This document shows, piece after piece, positions 34,040 to 43,967 of a DNA stretch of 64,000 bases; within the stretch, counting starts at the first letter, position 1, and each line of letters starts with the position of its first letter. Origin of the DNA: Moniliella sp. 'wahieum' (lineage: Eukaryota > Basidiomycota > Moniliellomycetes > Moniliellales > Moniliellaceae); contig RSEE01000007.1 in assembly GCA_003971905.1 (NCBI GenBank), positions 372,001 to 436,000 of the forward strand. The letters run 5' to 3'. The position numbers and the translations under genes are program-made. The notes under the pieces were generated by a model. The model was not told where the DNA came from and ran no database searches. It was given only the letters and a program-made list of their open reading frames with translations.

Positions 34040-34654
34040 GGTGAGTGGTGGGGGAGTGAGAGCGGGACACGGAGGGGGTGCGAGTGCTGCTTAAGCGGCG
34101 GAGTAGTAGGAAAGCAGGCGGTGTGTGGGTGGCGTAAACAGAGAGAGGCTTGGGCGTGGGTGGGGTATAAATAAAGGTGGACGCACAGAGTATGCGAGCT
34201 CAGGTGCGCGCTGAGCGTACGAAGTGGGCGGTGTTGGAAGAGACGGAAACGGAGTGGAGAGTGGAGACAGGTGTGGTGCGGAGGCTGAGGGTGGGGCGGA
34301 GGTCAGGCGCCTGGAGGGGCTGGCCGGCGGGGTGGATGGAGAGCAGCGGCAGTGGATTCGGGACGGCTGCGGGAGCGAATGGGAACCTGTGCCCACAAGT
34401 GGAAACGGGATTGGGGCGAGGGGGAGTGGCGCGCGGTGTGTGTGACGAGTGGATAGCCAGGATGCTGGGCTGGGCGGGGCGGCCGCAAACGAGGCTGCTT
34501 GGAACAAGCCATAAGGCCTACGGCTGGCCTAAGGACAGCCAGACAGTGCCCAGGTGCCGCATCGTGCGCTGCGCCTGAAGGCTGGATGGCAGCCACGCAG
34601 GCGAGTGCTCAGCCCGAGTGCTCGCCTGCCGCCGACGGAGCGGGGCAGGCGAGC

Positions 34655-34692
34655 TCCCAGATCTCAGATCTGAGTCTCAGATCTCGAAACAG
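34655..34692. repeat. AGATCT palindrome array
   Basis: cccagatctcagatctgagtctcagatctcg: three AGATCT hexamers spaced 9 to 15 bp apart. A related pair occurs near 28361-28377. Confidence 0.65.
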
Positions 34693-35187
34693 GCCCGAAA
34701 GCACAAGTAGGGTCCAGCGGCAATGGCTGGTACATCGCACTGCAGTGGCAACTCCGGCGGGTTCGAATATGGCTGCCGCCGTGGCTGGCCCGGGACCTGT
34801 GACCTGTGACCGGTGACTAGTGACTCTGCCCGCGGCTGCTGCGGCCAGCGGATGGATACTCTCAACGTGCATGGTGCATGGTGTGTGACATGTGATGTGT
34901 GGTGCGTGCGCATGATGCATGATTAGCATGATCCTTGAACATTGCAGATTGAACATTGAACATTGAATACTTGACTAGTAACTAGTAAATCCACGGCCAA
35001 ATAGGAACGCGGGACATCAGCGCCCATCACCCATTGCTAACCCGGCCAAATTCGAAGAGCAGCATCGGGCAGTGGAACAGTGTGCAGGGCAGGCAGCTTG
35101 CAGAGCTCGCTAGCACCTCACCAGGGCCCGGCCTGCTGCCTCGCAGCCCAGGGTCCCTGCTCAGCGCGAGGGCCCCAGCAGCGATCA

Positions 35188-35240
35188 TTGATCATCGATC
35201 ACAGGACCACATCATGCATCATAGCATCATGCATCACTAG
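35188..35240. repeat. Composite palindrome cluster (GATCATTGATC, ATGCAT, ACTAGT)
   Basis: gatcattgatcatcgatc, then catcatgcatcatagcatcatgcat, then cactagtcact within about 50 bp. Three word families adjoin each other. Confidence 0.6.
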
Positions 35241-35752
35241 TCACTAACTTGATCGAGATCCCTGAGGCCCTGAGGAGACCGGAGGCCGCTGGGCCACATG
35301 TTACCCAGATCGAGAAGAGGAGACTTGTGGGAGGCGAACAAAAGGCAGGAGAAGATATGGGGATTCAATCAGGGGGAAGGCAGCCCGGGGGCACAATAAG
35401 AAGGGGGCGGAGGAACAGAGGCGGAATGGGGCCGCTCGCACAGTGATTGATGTGATAATTGTATACCTGCACCACAGCGCAACAGGCGAAACGAGGTCGC
35501 AGCATTGTCGTGGCAGCCTCTCGCACCTCGCAGTGCAAAACTCGCACTTTCTGCTACCAGCCGCCCACCTTCTCTGTAGCTTTGTACTACCTCTGTGTGC
35601 AGATCTTTCCCTTGCAATGGATGGAGGCGTATCTCTCTGTGGCCTAGTATCACAAAAACACGTGTCGCTTTCATAACACCACAATCCATCCCTACTTCTG
35701 CTTTGAATTTCCTCCATCCCCCGTCATCTTCAAACTTCGTTGTATCTGCCGC

Positions 35753-37311
35753 GATGACCAACTCAACAGGCATCAACTGCGTCTTTGTTGATCCCCGCCC
35801 CAACCAGCCGTGCTCCGTTGAAAACGTTATATGGGTTTATCCCATGTCAGTCAAAATTCCCCTCCCATTTCACCCCCTTACCCCAAAGCAACCCCCCCTT
35901 CTCCTTTCGCATTTGATCTTCATGCTGACAGACTGTGTCACTTCCTCTCAACAGCGCTCCCTGCGTCGATCGTCGTCATACTCTTTCGGTAGCCTCAGCG
36001 CCGCTGGTGCCTCAAGGGTTCATTCGTTGGCCACGGGGTCGGTTTATGATCTGCACATCCCTCTGTTCCCTAGGTGAAATCATAGGATGGGCGTTTCGAC
36101 TGCAAAACCACTACCGCCCATTTCTGTTTCATTCGTTCACTGGCCAGATAGTGGTCCTCATCATTGCCCCGGTCTTCCTCAGTGCTTCGAATTATATTGG
36201 GTTTGACCATATCATGGCGTGTGACGGATCACACACATTCCCACAGGATGTGGGTATGATCCTTGTTCTAGATCTTCCTTGTCCCCTTTTGTGTCTCTTT
36301 CCCCTCATCACGCGTGGTCTACCGTGTGATAGCTTCTCCTTCTCCTCTGGTATATAAGGCGCCTTCCATGCAGCCTGAATGAATACCTGTCGGCATCCGA
36401 AGCAATCCCCCTCTTACAGCGTGTGTCGGGTATGAGTTTGCCCGGTTCAACAAAAAGGTGTACCTGACCTCCTTCCTTGGTACGTTTTTGAATGCCTTTC
36501 CTGTTGCTACGGCAGGTCAAGTTCTGAAAACAGACAAAACTCACACGTGCCTCGTTGTCTTCACAGTTCTAGACATCCTTTCCTTGGTGGTGCAGGGAGC
36601 GGGTGGAGGTGTAGCTGGAGGGTCGTCCAACGGTGTGAGTCTGTCATCCCCCCTTGAACGATGCGTTCTCGTATTACGGTATACATGGACTCCATTGCAC
36701 TAACGATAATGCCTTCACTTTCAGTCATCAACAGGAAATGGAGGAAAGATTGGGATGTACATTGCCCTCGGAGGAGTTGGGTTGCAAGTTCTGGTAACAT
36801 GCCTGTACCTGCTCCTCTTGTGCGACTTTCTATATCGCCATTACCGTAATTACCAGATTGAGGAGAACCGCCACGTCTCGCCTTCTGCGGTTCTTGAAGA
36901 GGACAACAAGACACCCCATTACAAGGATTATACCAGTGAAGGAACGCTTGGTCTTTCAGTGGCAGCGATGCCCCATTCGTCTCTTATGGTCGCTGGACCA
37001 AAGGGACACGCCAGTATGCCGGTGCTCTTTGTTCGCTGCTATTTGCCTGTTTACGGTGCATCTATCGAGCAGCAGAAATGAGCGCTTTTGACAACTTCTA
37101 CCGCTTCAGTCATGAATGGTACCTGTGTGTCTTTGATGGAGTACCAATTTGGCTTGCTTTGGCGGTAAGTGGCTCCTTTTCCAACTTCCTGATGAACAGG
37201 CTTCTGACATGACTGAACCAGGCCATGGCGATCTATCACCCAAGCCGTGTGCTTCCTGCTCCTTGGGCCCTGCGTCAATTTTCGTCAGAAGAAGAAAAGT
37301 ATGGCGCATGA
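35753..37311 (+). CDS. RTA1-family seven-helix membrane protein
   Basis: A member of the fungal lipid-translocating exporter (RTA1/RSB1/RTM1) family in the plasma or endomembrane; members are linked to sphingoid-base release and drug resistance. Exons read: an N-terminal MTNSTGINCVFVDPRPNQPCSVENVIWVYP; SLPASIVVILFGSLSAA; SLGEIIGWAFRLQNHYRPFLFHSFTGQIVVLIIAPVFLSASNYIGFDHIM; YEFARFNKKVYLTSF; VLDILSLVVQGAGGGVAGG; NGGKIGMYIALGGVGLQVLVTCLYLLLLCDFLYRHYRN; LLFACLRCIYRAAEMSAFDNFYRFSHEWYLCVFDGVPIWLALA; and AMAIYHPSRVLPAP. The VQGAGGG, IYRxxE and SHEWYxxxFD blocks are diagnostic. Introns: 35846-35954, about 36254-36419, 36480-36566, 36633-36724, 37165-37221. TGA at 37309. The frame breaks after VVILF and near 37030. 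Which family branch, and the substrate, cannot be told. Confidence 0.85.
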
Positions 37312-38201
37312 ACTGCATGAACGAGGCAAAGGGGGGAGAAGGCGTCTGCCACAAGGTGCAGTTTCGCAATCTCTTCCTCGCCTACACACACTCATTCTCA
37401 ACTCTACCACGAAGATGACCGCAGGACACGTTACAACACTTTTGTTGCCAGTACAGTTTTGCTTATTGACATTGCTTTTTTGGTTGATCTCTCGCACCAT
37501 TTCCACTTTCTCCGCTTCGAGTGTCTCGCCCATCTTTCTCAGGTTTTTGCTTCAGTCCCCCTTGCTTTTCTTTTCCCACACGGACGATGGCTATACAAAT
37601 ATAGCTCCATTACCCTTGCTTTTACCTCTCGACTGTATTGTATTGGTCACCCTTCCCTTAGCCTCTCTGGTAGTGATGCCTGTCGTTCGTCCGATACCCA
37701 CATGTATCTTTGTTGCATCCAAGATGAATCATCAACTGCGGCCTATACCATCTTTTTTCCTGCATGATTTACCCTGTGTTGAAAATGATCGGCTGATGCT
37801 CCCCCGGATTCTATCGCGGTTTCTCTTTCGTCGCCCCCGGGGGGTGTTTATTATCCTTCTCTCGCCTTTTCCACGTCGCCTTTTCCCCCTTCCTTTTTTC
37901 TGTTTTGATCCTCGGACCATATGGCTTCGTGGCTGGTTGGAACATCTCTAAACGGACTTCCCTTGATTTGCATGAGATTATATCCTCTCATCGTGGTGGC
38001 TAACTGTAGTACGGGTGTGTTTTATATAGATACGCCCCCCTTTGCCAAGTGTGGTTTCCAGCGGGGCGGAAATAGGTGCGCGGAATATTTCAGGGGTGAC
38101 ACGGTGACGCGTGACAGCGGACCTGGCGAGACGCAGCGGCCAACCCAGTCGACTCCGCTCTACATGGCAGCCGCGTCGTGGCAGGAACATTGACCGCCGC
38201 C
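37312..38201. other. Intergenic region, T-rich, no supported gene
   Basis: About 0.9 kb of T/C-rich sequence downstream of the RTA1-like gene. A long open frame here (about 37250-37950) translates to Leu/Phe/Ser-rich sequence and looks like a by-product of T-richness. The last part is the promoter of the BRD8-like gene. Confidence 0.5.
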
Positions 38202-40901
38202 ATGTCTGGCACAGGCAAAGCGGGCTGAATGCGCCCGGGCGCGTCCCTGACGCCCTCGCTGGCATCGACGGACGGGTACAACTCATCCTTGCCCAGGCGG
38301 TCAGCACCGCCAGTAAGGCTCCGCCTGACTGGGGCTCTGTTGCCGAGCTCGTTCGCCCCCACCTCCCCTCCCTCACCCTCACTCCTCGCCAGTGCGAGCT
38401 GGCGTGGCGTGCACTCATGCGCCAGCGCGGCATTGTCAAGGCCCATCTGCATCATTATGGCCACCGACCGGCTTCACGCCACGTCACGTTCAAGGCCCCG
38501 TTTGAAGTCCGCACTGACGCCCCCGCTCAACGCGCCTTGGCTGAGCTCCTGGCCGTCGAACGCATGGAGTGGCTGAAGAAGGAGCTTGTTCGGCGAGAAG
38601 TCCGGGCCAAGTGCGTATCTCCTTTCGATTGTCGACGCGTCTGCATTTGCTAGTGCTAACAGTTCTTACTCCCCCAGAGAAATCGATGTGGAACTGGCCA
38701 AGATTGCCGCCGAGGAGCGGCCGCCGCCCGATGCTACCCCTGGGGCGGCTGCTACCGTTGTTGCTCCTCCCGCTGCACCCACGTCTGCGCCGACGACGAG
38801 TTCTGCCCCTACTCCTGTCGCGCCGTCTGCTTCTCGTCCAGCCGCTCCACCTCCGGCACCACAGGTGCCTGACGCTGCCATCCAGCCTTCTCCAGCTGTG
38901 GCACCCATAACGTCAGGAGCCCCCCCGCCAGTTGGTCCCACCGCCACCACCGCAACGAACGGAACATTGCCAGACTCCATCCCGGCTCCTTCGGCCTCCC
39001 AATCCGGACCCCGCATAATTGTCACACCCTCTCAGCCAGCTACCGCCCAATCGACTGGCACGAGTGCCGCAACTTCTCCCACCACCCGGTCATCCCAGCC
39101 CCCACCCCGACAGCCGAACCTGCTCCTCCCATCGATGTCCCCCCATCTGGGGCGGCTTCCGCTGCCCCTCAAGTTGCTATCGAAAACGCTACATCTGACC
39201 AGCCAGCTACGGCGTCTAGTGCGCTCCCTGTTCCACCTGCTTCTGATTCATCCCTAGCCTCGGCCCCATCCCCGTCGCCACAGGTCGCTGTTCCTCCTCA
39301 GGAAGATGGAAAGGAGGCAGGCACTGTCTCTGCTGCTCCATCGAATGCCCCAACGGCTCCGGCGGATGCGACCATGACCCCTCCAAAGGAAACCAAGGCG
39401 CCAGACGAACCGGCAGCTACGTCATCCTCTGCCGTGGCGCCGATCCCTCCCCAAGTTAATCCGGCTATTCCAGAAGCCATCGTAGAGGGGGCCAAACCAG
39501 CTGCTGTTGAGGAGGAGGGCACGAGCAGTACCCAATCTGACTCGCAAGCCAACACCCATCCCGTCCAAGGCGGGGCGGTAGGAAGCAAGGCCGCCAAGGG
39601 ATCGACTGACTACGACTCGGACGCGACTACTTCTCCTCCTTCGAAGGAGCAAAGGCCCGACGATGGCGAGCTTGAGGTTGCCTCTTCCCAACCCCATGCG
39701 GATGTGCCGGAAGATATGTCCACTTCTCTCAAGGAGGAGGATTCCACTACCAAAGATAAGGAGAGGAAGGTGGTTGAGGACAAGACTGAGCCTCAAGAGG
39801 CTTCACCGGAGAAGATCACGAAAGAGGAGGTCACCCAAGAGGATGAGACGGCAGGTGAAGCTGTGAAGGAGACTGCCACTGAGGATGTTCCTGATGAAAA
39901 GGAACTGGCTCCACCCGAGGCCGCGACCCCTGAAGTTACCGAGCAACGACCTGCGATGCAGCAGGAAGACGAGGAGGAAGAGTTGGAAGCTATGAAAGGG
40001 GTTGAGGCCGAGACGAAAGGGGTCGAACCTGGCCACGAAACTCCCGCAGCGGAGGAGGCATCACCTGAACCGTCTCCAGAACCCACTGTGCGCACGACCC
40101 GTGCTAAAGCTCATGCCGTTGCCGAGGCCAAAGCGGCGGAAGCCGAACGCAAGTCCCGTTCGGACGCTGATGCTCATACTGAGGAGAAGAGCAAGGATGC
40201 TGAAATTCAGGCACTTAACGACGGCGAGGTTAAAGGCGCGAAACCTTACCGCAAGAAGCGGGGACGGGAGGCAGATGAGGATGAAGATGAGGAGGAGCAC
40301 GCGGATCGGCCAGAGAAGCGAACTCGACGGAGACGAGGAACGACTACCCCCGCCGAGACGGACACGGAACAGGATCCAGAAGGGAAGAGGATGAAGGTGA
40401 TGGGGATCGTGGGGATTCTCACGAGCCCGAGGGTGATGAGGGGCGTCGTCCGTCCGTCGAACGGCTAAGAACAAGACGGGCCGGGCGACATCTGCGCGAC
40501 GAACGATGCGCCGGTCTAGTGTGGCTTCCTTAGCTGGGACACACACCGATGAGGAGGAAAAACAGAAGAAGAAGCGGCAAGGGTTGCTGATGATGGTGCT
40601 GGATAACGTGGCAAGCCACAACCATGCCAACCTGTTCAACTCCCCCATACGCGCTCAAGATGCCCCTGACTACCACCAAATTGTTCACCACCCTATTGAC
40701 CTCAAAATGATTCGCCTGAAGATTCGGGATGGCACCATCTCCACTCTTGTCCAACTCAAACGGGACTTGAGCCTTATGTTTGCCAACTCGCTCATGTACT
40801 CGCGCCCGGGCACCCAGATCTACCGAATGGCTTCGGAAATGCGTGCCGCTGCCGAAGAGGTCCTACTTCGGTTTGAGATGACCCAAGCAGACCAGTGGTA
40901 A
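38202..40901 (+). CDS. BRD8-like bromodomain protein (NuA4/chromatin)
   Basis: A probable chromatin reader of the BRD8/Bdc1 type associated with NuA4 acetyltransferase. The N-terminal segment (after ATG 38202) contains RVQLILAQAVSTASKAPPDWGSVAELVRPHLPS..TPRQCELAWRALM, the SANT-like part of BRD8 proteins, then a helix ELLAVERMEWLKKELVRREVRAKEIDVELAKIAAEE interrupted by the intron 38611-38677 (branch gtgctaac). A long Pro/Ala/Thr then Glu/Lys-rich disordered middle follows. The C-terminal bromodomain (about 40575-40870) reads LLMMVLDNVASHNHANLFNSP, DYHQIVHHPIDLKMIRLKIRDGTISTLVQLKRDLSLMFANSLMYS. The acetyl-lysine Asn is NSLMYS and the ZA-loop YHQIVHHPIDL is intact. Frame breaks near 38220, 39080 and 40420. 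TAA at 40899. Confidence 0.8.
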
Positions 40902-41779
40902 TGTAAAATGCCGGCAGTACCGGCGCTGTTGATACACTATCTAACCTCAGGTGTGAGCCTCAGACCTCACCTGCCTTGACGTTGTACTTCCATACTTTGA
41001 ACCGTCGAACCGATTCGCTCTGTCAAGATCCTGTAGTGGAGCGTTTAAGCTGGCTTGTTCCTCGACTTGAAGTTGAACACTCGTTCTTACACGTGGGTCC
41101 AGGAGCGGAAAATAGATGAGCGATTCGCTCTCCACCAGATGGACGATTGAGTGGGCAATCGCTGAAATGGTGTTTTTGGTAATCGTCGGTCATCAGACCG
41201 CATTGAGGGGGACCTCGTTGGGTCATCGACATGCGTGATGCTCTTGATCTTGCTCGAGTGGACAGCGGCGTGGGGATCCATGCGGTCCGTCTTTTCGGTA
41301 TTAGTCCAGCGGGGCGGCAACAATGAGCGCAGGTGAACTTGTAGTATGAATGCAGCTCGAGGACAAAAGTCTGAAGCAAATGCAGAGAGAATGAAAGTGA
41401 ACACGACAGAACGAGATCCTATATACCCGCTAGGCCAACGCCCGGCCAGACCAATGGGGCGTGCCTGTCGGCACCGCACACGTCATTGATCTCGTTGTAT
41501 CTCCACACCAGGTTCATATCCAGACCTGCTCTCATGCCACTCAGCGAGACCGGCACGCCCTCTGTCGGTCCCCCCAGTTGCAGCACCAGTCCAGGCTATT
41601 GCCGCCCCACTAGGCATAGTGGCAAACACATCAAATTGGTCAAAGGAGAAGATTTTTTTTGTTTTTTCTTTGCAAGGCATTTGAGTTTCAAAGGAGGACC
41701 AAGATCGCGGTCAGATCCGATAGAGAAGAAAAAATGTTAACATCAGGAAAGAAGAGAGAATGAAGAAACAGAATTCACA
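40902..41779. other. Convergent 3' intergenic region (BRD8-like / bZIP)
   Basis: About 0.9 kb between two gene ends, lower in GC, holding presumed 3' UTRs. No repeat or RNA gene recognised. Confidence 0.5.
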
Positions 41780-43023
41780 TCAGACAGAAGAAAAGGAGAG
41801 AGCAAAGCGAGCCTGGAAGACAGCCAAAGCCGCGCGAGTACTAGCCAACTCTGTCGCCAACCGCGCATTCTCCTCTTTGAGCTGCGAAAGCTCATTCGCC
41901 CGACGGCGGCGCGACTGACGGGCAGCAATCGTGTTTTTGTGCCTTCGTTCCAAGAGCGCAGACACAGCAGGATCCGATGAGGTGGCAGGGGCGTTGCACG
42001 GTGGCGTCTGCTCCCCTTCCTTATGCGGATGACCATAGTCTCGACGAGACGTTTGGCTTGCACCATAGTAGGTGCGTTTTTGGACAGGTGCATCCACCGG
42101 TAAAAGTTCAGATGCTTTCCGTGGGCGACGCTTGCCCTTCTTGGGAGGTGCCGTGGAAGATTCCAGATTGGGAGAGGCATCATCACTCTCCCGGGAGCTA
42201 GGAACGCCTGTAGGAGGTGGAGGTGGAGTTGGAGGTGGGGGAAGTGATGTCGAGAAAGATGGAGGCAGGAACGAAGGCAACGTAGGCAAGGGCGGGGAAC
42301 ACGGCACGAGCGAGAAGAAAAGTCGAAATCAGAGGGAACAAGAGAAGAAAATTGGGCACCTTCGACAGAACGAGGAGGGTGTGTGGGCATATCAGTAAAT
42401 GTGATTGCCGCCGGGGCTTCCACCGACTTGAGGCTCGAATCAAATGGGAAGGCGAAACTGCCCAAGAAGACATCCTCAGGATCAGCTGTTGTTACGTAGC
42501 CATCTTCGCTTTCGCGACGAGGGGATGATGTTCCACTTGAGAAGCAGGAGCGGTAACAGATGCAAGATCAAGAATGGAAGGATCGCAACTAGGGGAAAGG
42601 TCGGGATCAAGCGTGGGCATCGTCGCACTCCACATGTGATGTAGGTCTTGAACTGGGTCCGAAACACTTGCCATGGAAGTGAGGGAAGTAGAATGTAACG
42701 TCGTCGGCGATACAGAGTCAGGCAATGGCGACTCGACCTTAATGTGTTGTGAAAGCTTGGCTATAGGTAGCGGCAGGGGTGCAGACGGAGTGGGAAGCGG
42801 GGTGTGGGATGCCTGCCGCGATGGCGGTGCTTCAGCGATTGGGGGGTGGGTCAAGGAGGTACGGGAAAGCAAGATTGCTCTTGAGGCCTCGAGAACGAGG
42901 CGCTCGGTTGGGGTAAGGTGTCCCAATTGAGGTGGGGTGCTTGGTTCGGAAGAGGCGGGGGCGGTGCACGCCCCAAGAGTTTTCCCCATAGCGGGGAATG
43001 TACTGGGAACCGAGGATAGCCAT
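41780..43023 (-). CDS. GCN4-like bZIP transcription factor
   Basis: A bZIP activator resembling GCN4/CPC1, the general amino-acid-control regulator. The C-terminal basic region ERRHKNTIAARQSRRRRANEL (N-x2-AA-x2-S-R pattern) and the zipper QLKEENARLATELASTRAAL occupy about 41800-41945. Upstream, a Ser/Pro-rich activation half contains LGHLTPTERLVLEASRAI, HIKVESPLPDSVSPT, DPEDVFLGSFAFPFDSSLKS-like acidic-hydrophobic patches and KKGKRRPRKAS. Coding blocks lie in all three frames (breaks near 42480, 42330, 42250). Two starts are possible: ATG at 42989 (MGKTLGACTAPASSEP) or ATG at 43023 (MAILGSQYIPRYG), the latter needing a frame correction. GCN4 itself is uORF-controlled. The leader here has ATGs, but I cannot assign uORFs given the frame errors. 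Confidence 0.72.
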
Positions 43024-43967
43024 TGCTTGTAGGACTGGTCGATGGGGATGGGCACGGAGGGGTGGGGGAGGGCACAACTGGCGTGGGCGCGAGGTGCGCG
43101 GGTGTGTGGGGGGGGAGGTGCGGGCTGGGCTGGTGAGGAGACAAGGTGGGCGAGGGAGACCGACGCGACACGGGGGACCACTGCAACCACGGGGGTGAGG
43201 CACTGGCGGGGAGCAGAGACGAGATTGGGGCTGCGTGCGTGTACGGGAGGGTGGATGGGGGAGGCGACCAACGAGGGGCTCGTCGTCGCCAGGAGGTGCA
43301 GGAGGAGGAAGGACGAAGGAGGGAGGAAGAAAGGAAGAAGCGGTGGGTGGTGGGAGAAAATAAAGCAGGTTCCAGGGCCGGCCGCAGCCTCGTCGGACTT
43401 GCGTGGGCGCCACGCAATCGTCAGTGCAACTGCGACTCCACCATGTGCTTCCAGGCATGCCTGGCAGCAGCCTGCACGGGGACAGTGTGCGAAACCCTAC
43501 GTGGCCGCAGGCTATGACTCGAGTGAATCTTAGAACGTGCGATCCGTTTCGGATCTAAGACTAAGTACTAATCGACCATCCTGAGGCCTGAGGCCTGAAT
43601 ATTGAATCCCAGAAGCCGCGGACAACCTGCTGGGCGTGCAATACGTAGGGCCAGCGCATATATGAATCAAGAGAGCTAGGGTTCGTCCGCTCCGCCCGCT
43701 TTTCTTCCCCCCTCCGTTACAGAATCTAGATCTCACATCCAGCGGCTGAAGAGACTGCGTGAGAGATCCACACCAGGGCACGCACAGGCCGGGTACCGTT
43801 CAAAGTTTCAACGTGCCCCCCTTGGCCCGATCGGTGCAAGTGACGTAAGCGTCCCGCCCCTCCCATCATTCTATCAGCCCGCCAAAAAAAATCGAGTGCG
43901 GCCATTCTCATCCGCTCCCGAAACCAACCCATACCAGCCCAACCACCACCCACGCCCCTCCTCCGCC
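43024..43967. other. Divergent intergenic region (bZIP / RRP6)
   Basis: About 0.9 kb: leader and promoter of the bZIP gene and promoter of RRP6. Purine-rich plus strand at 43050-43370. An AGGCCT-type array (cctgaggcctgaggcctga) lies at 43580-43600. Confidence 0.5.
43580..43600. repeat. CCTGAGG/AGGCCT array
   Basis: cctgaggcctgaggcctga: tandem 7-bp unit GAGGCCT. The same word occurs at 20757-20780 and 51826-51850. Confidence 0.65.

Larger units (their letters stand above)
34040..35752. other. Divergent intergenic region (cyclin / RTA1-like)
   Basis: About 1.7 kb with no gene seen. A TATAAATA lies at 34166-34173. 34655-34692 is an AGATCT array; 34813-34824 and 34972-34988 hold ACTAGT words; 35188-35240 combines ATCGAT-like, ATGCAT and ACTAGT palindromes. 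Probably the promoters of two divergent genes. Confidence 0.5.

Noticed and set aside
37247-37951. Long hydrophobic open frame downstream of the RTA1-like gene
   Set aside because: T-rich sequence translates to Leu/Phe/Ser in any frame. There is no family resemblance and it overlaps the last RTA1-like exon in another frame.
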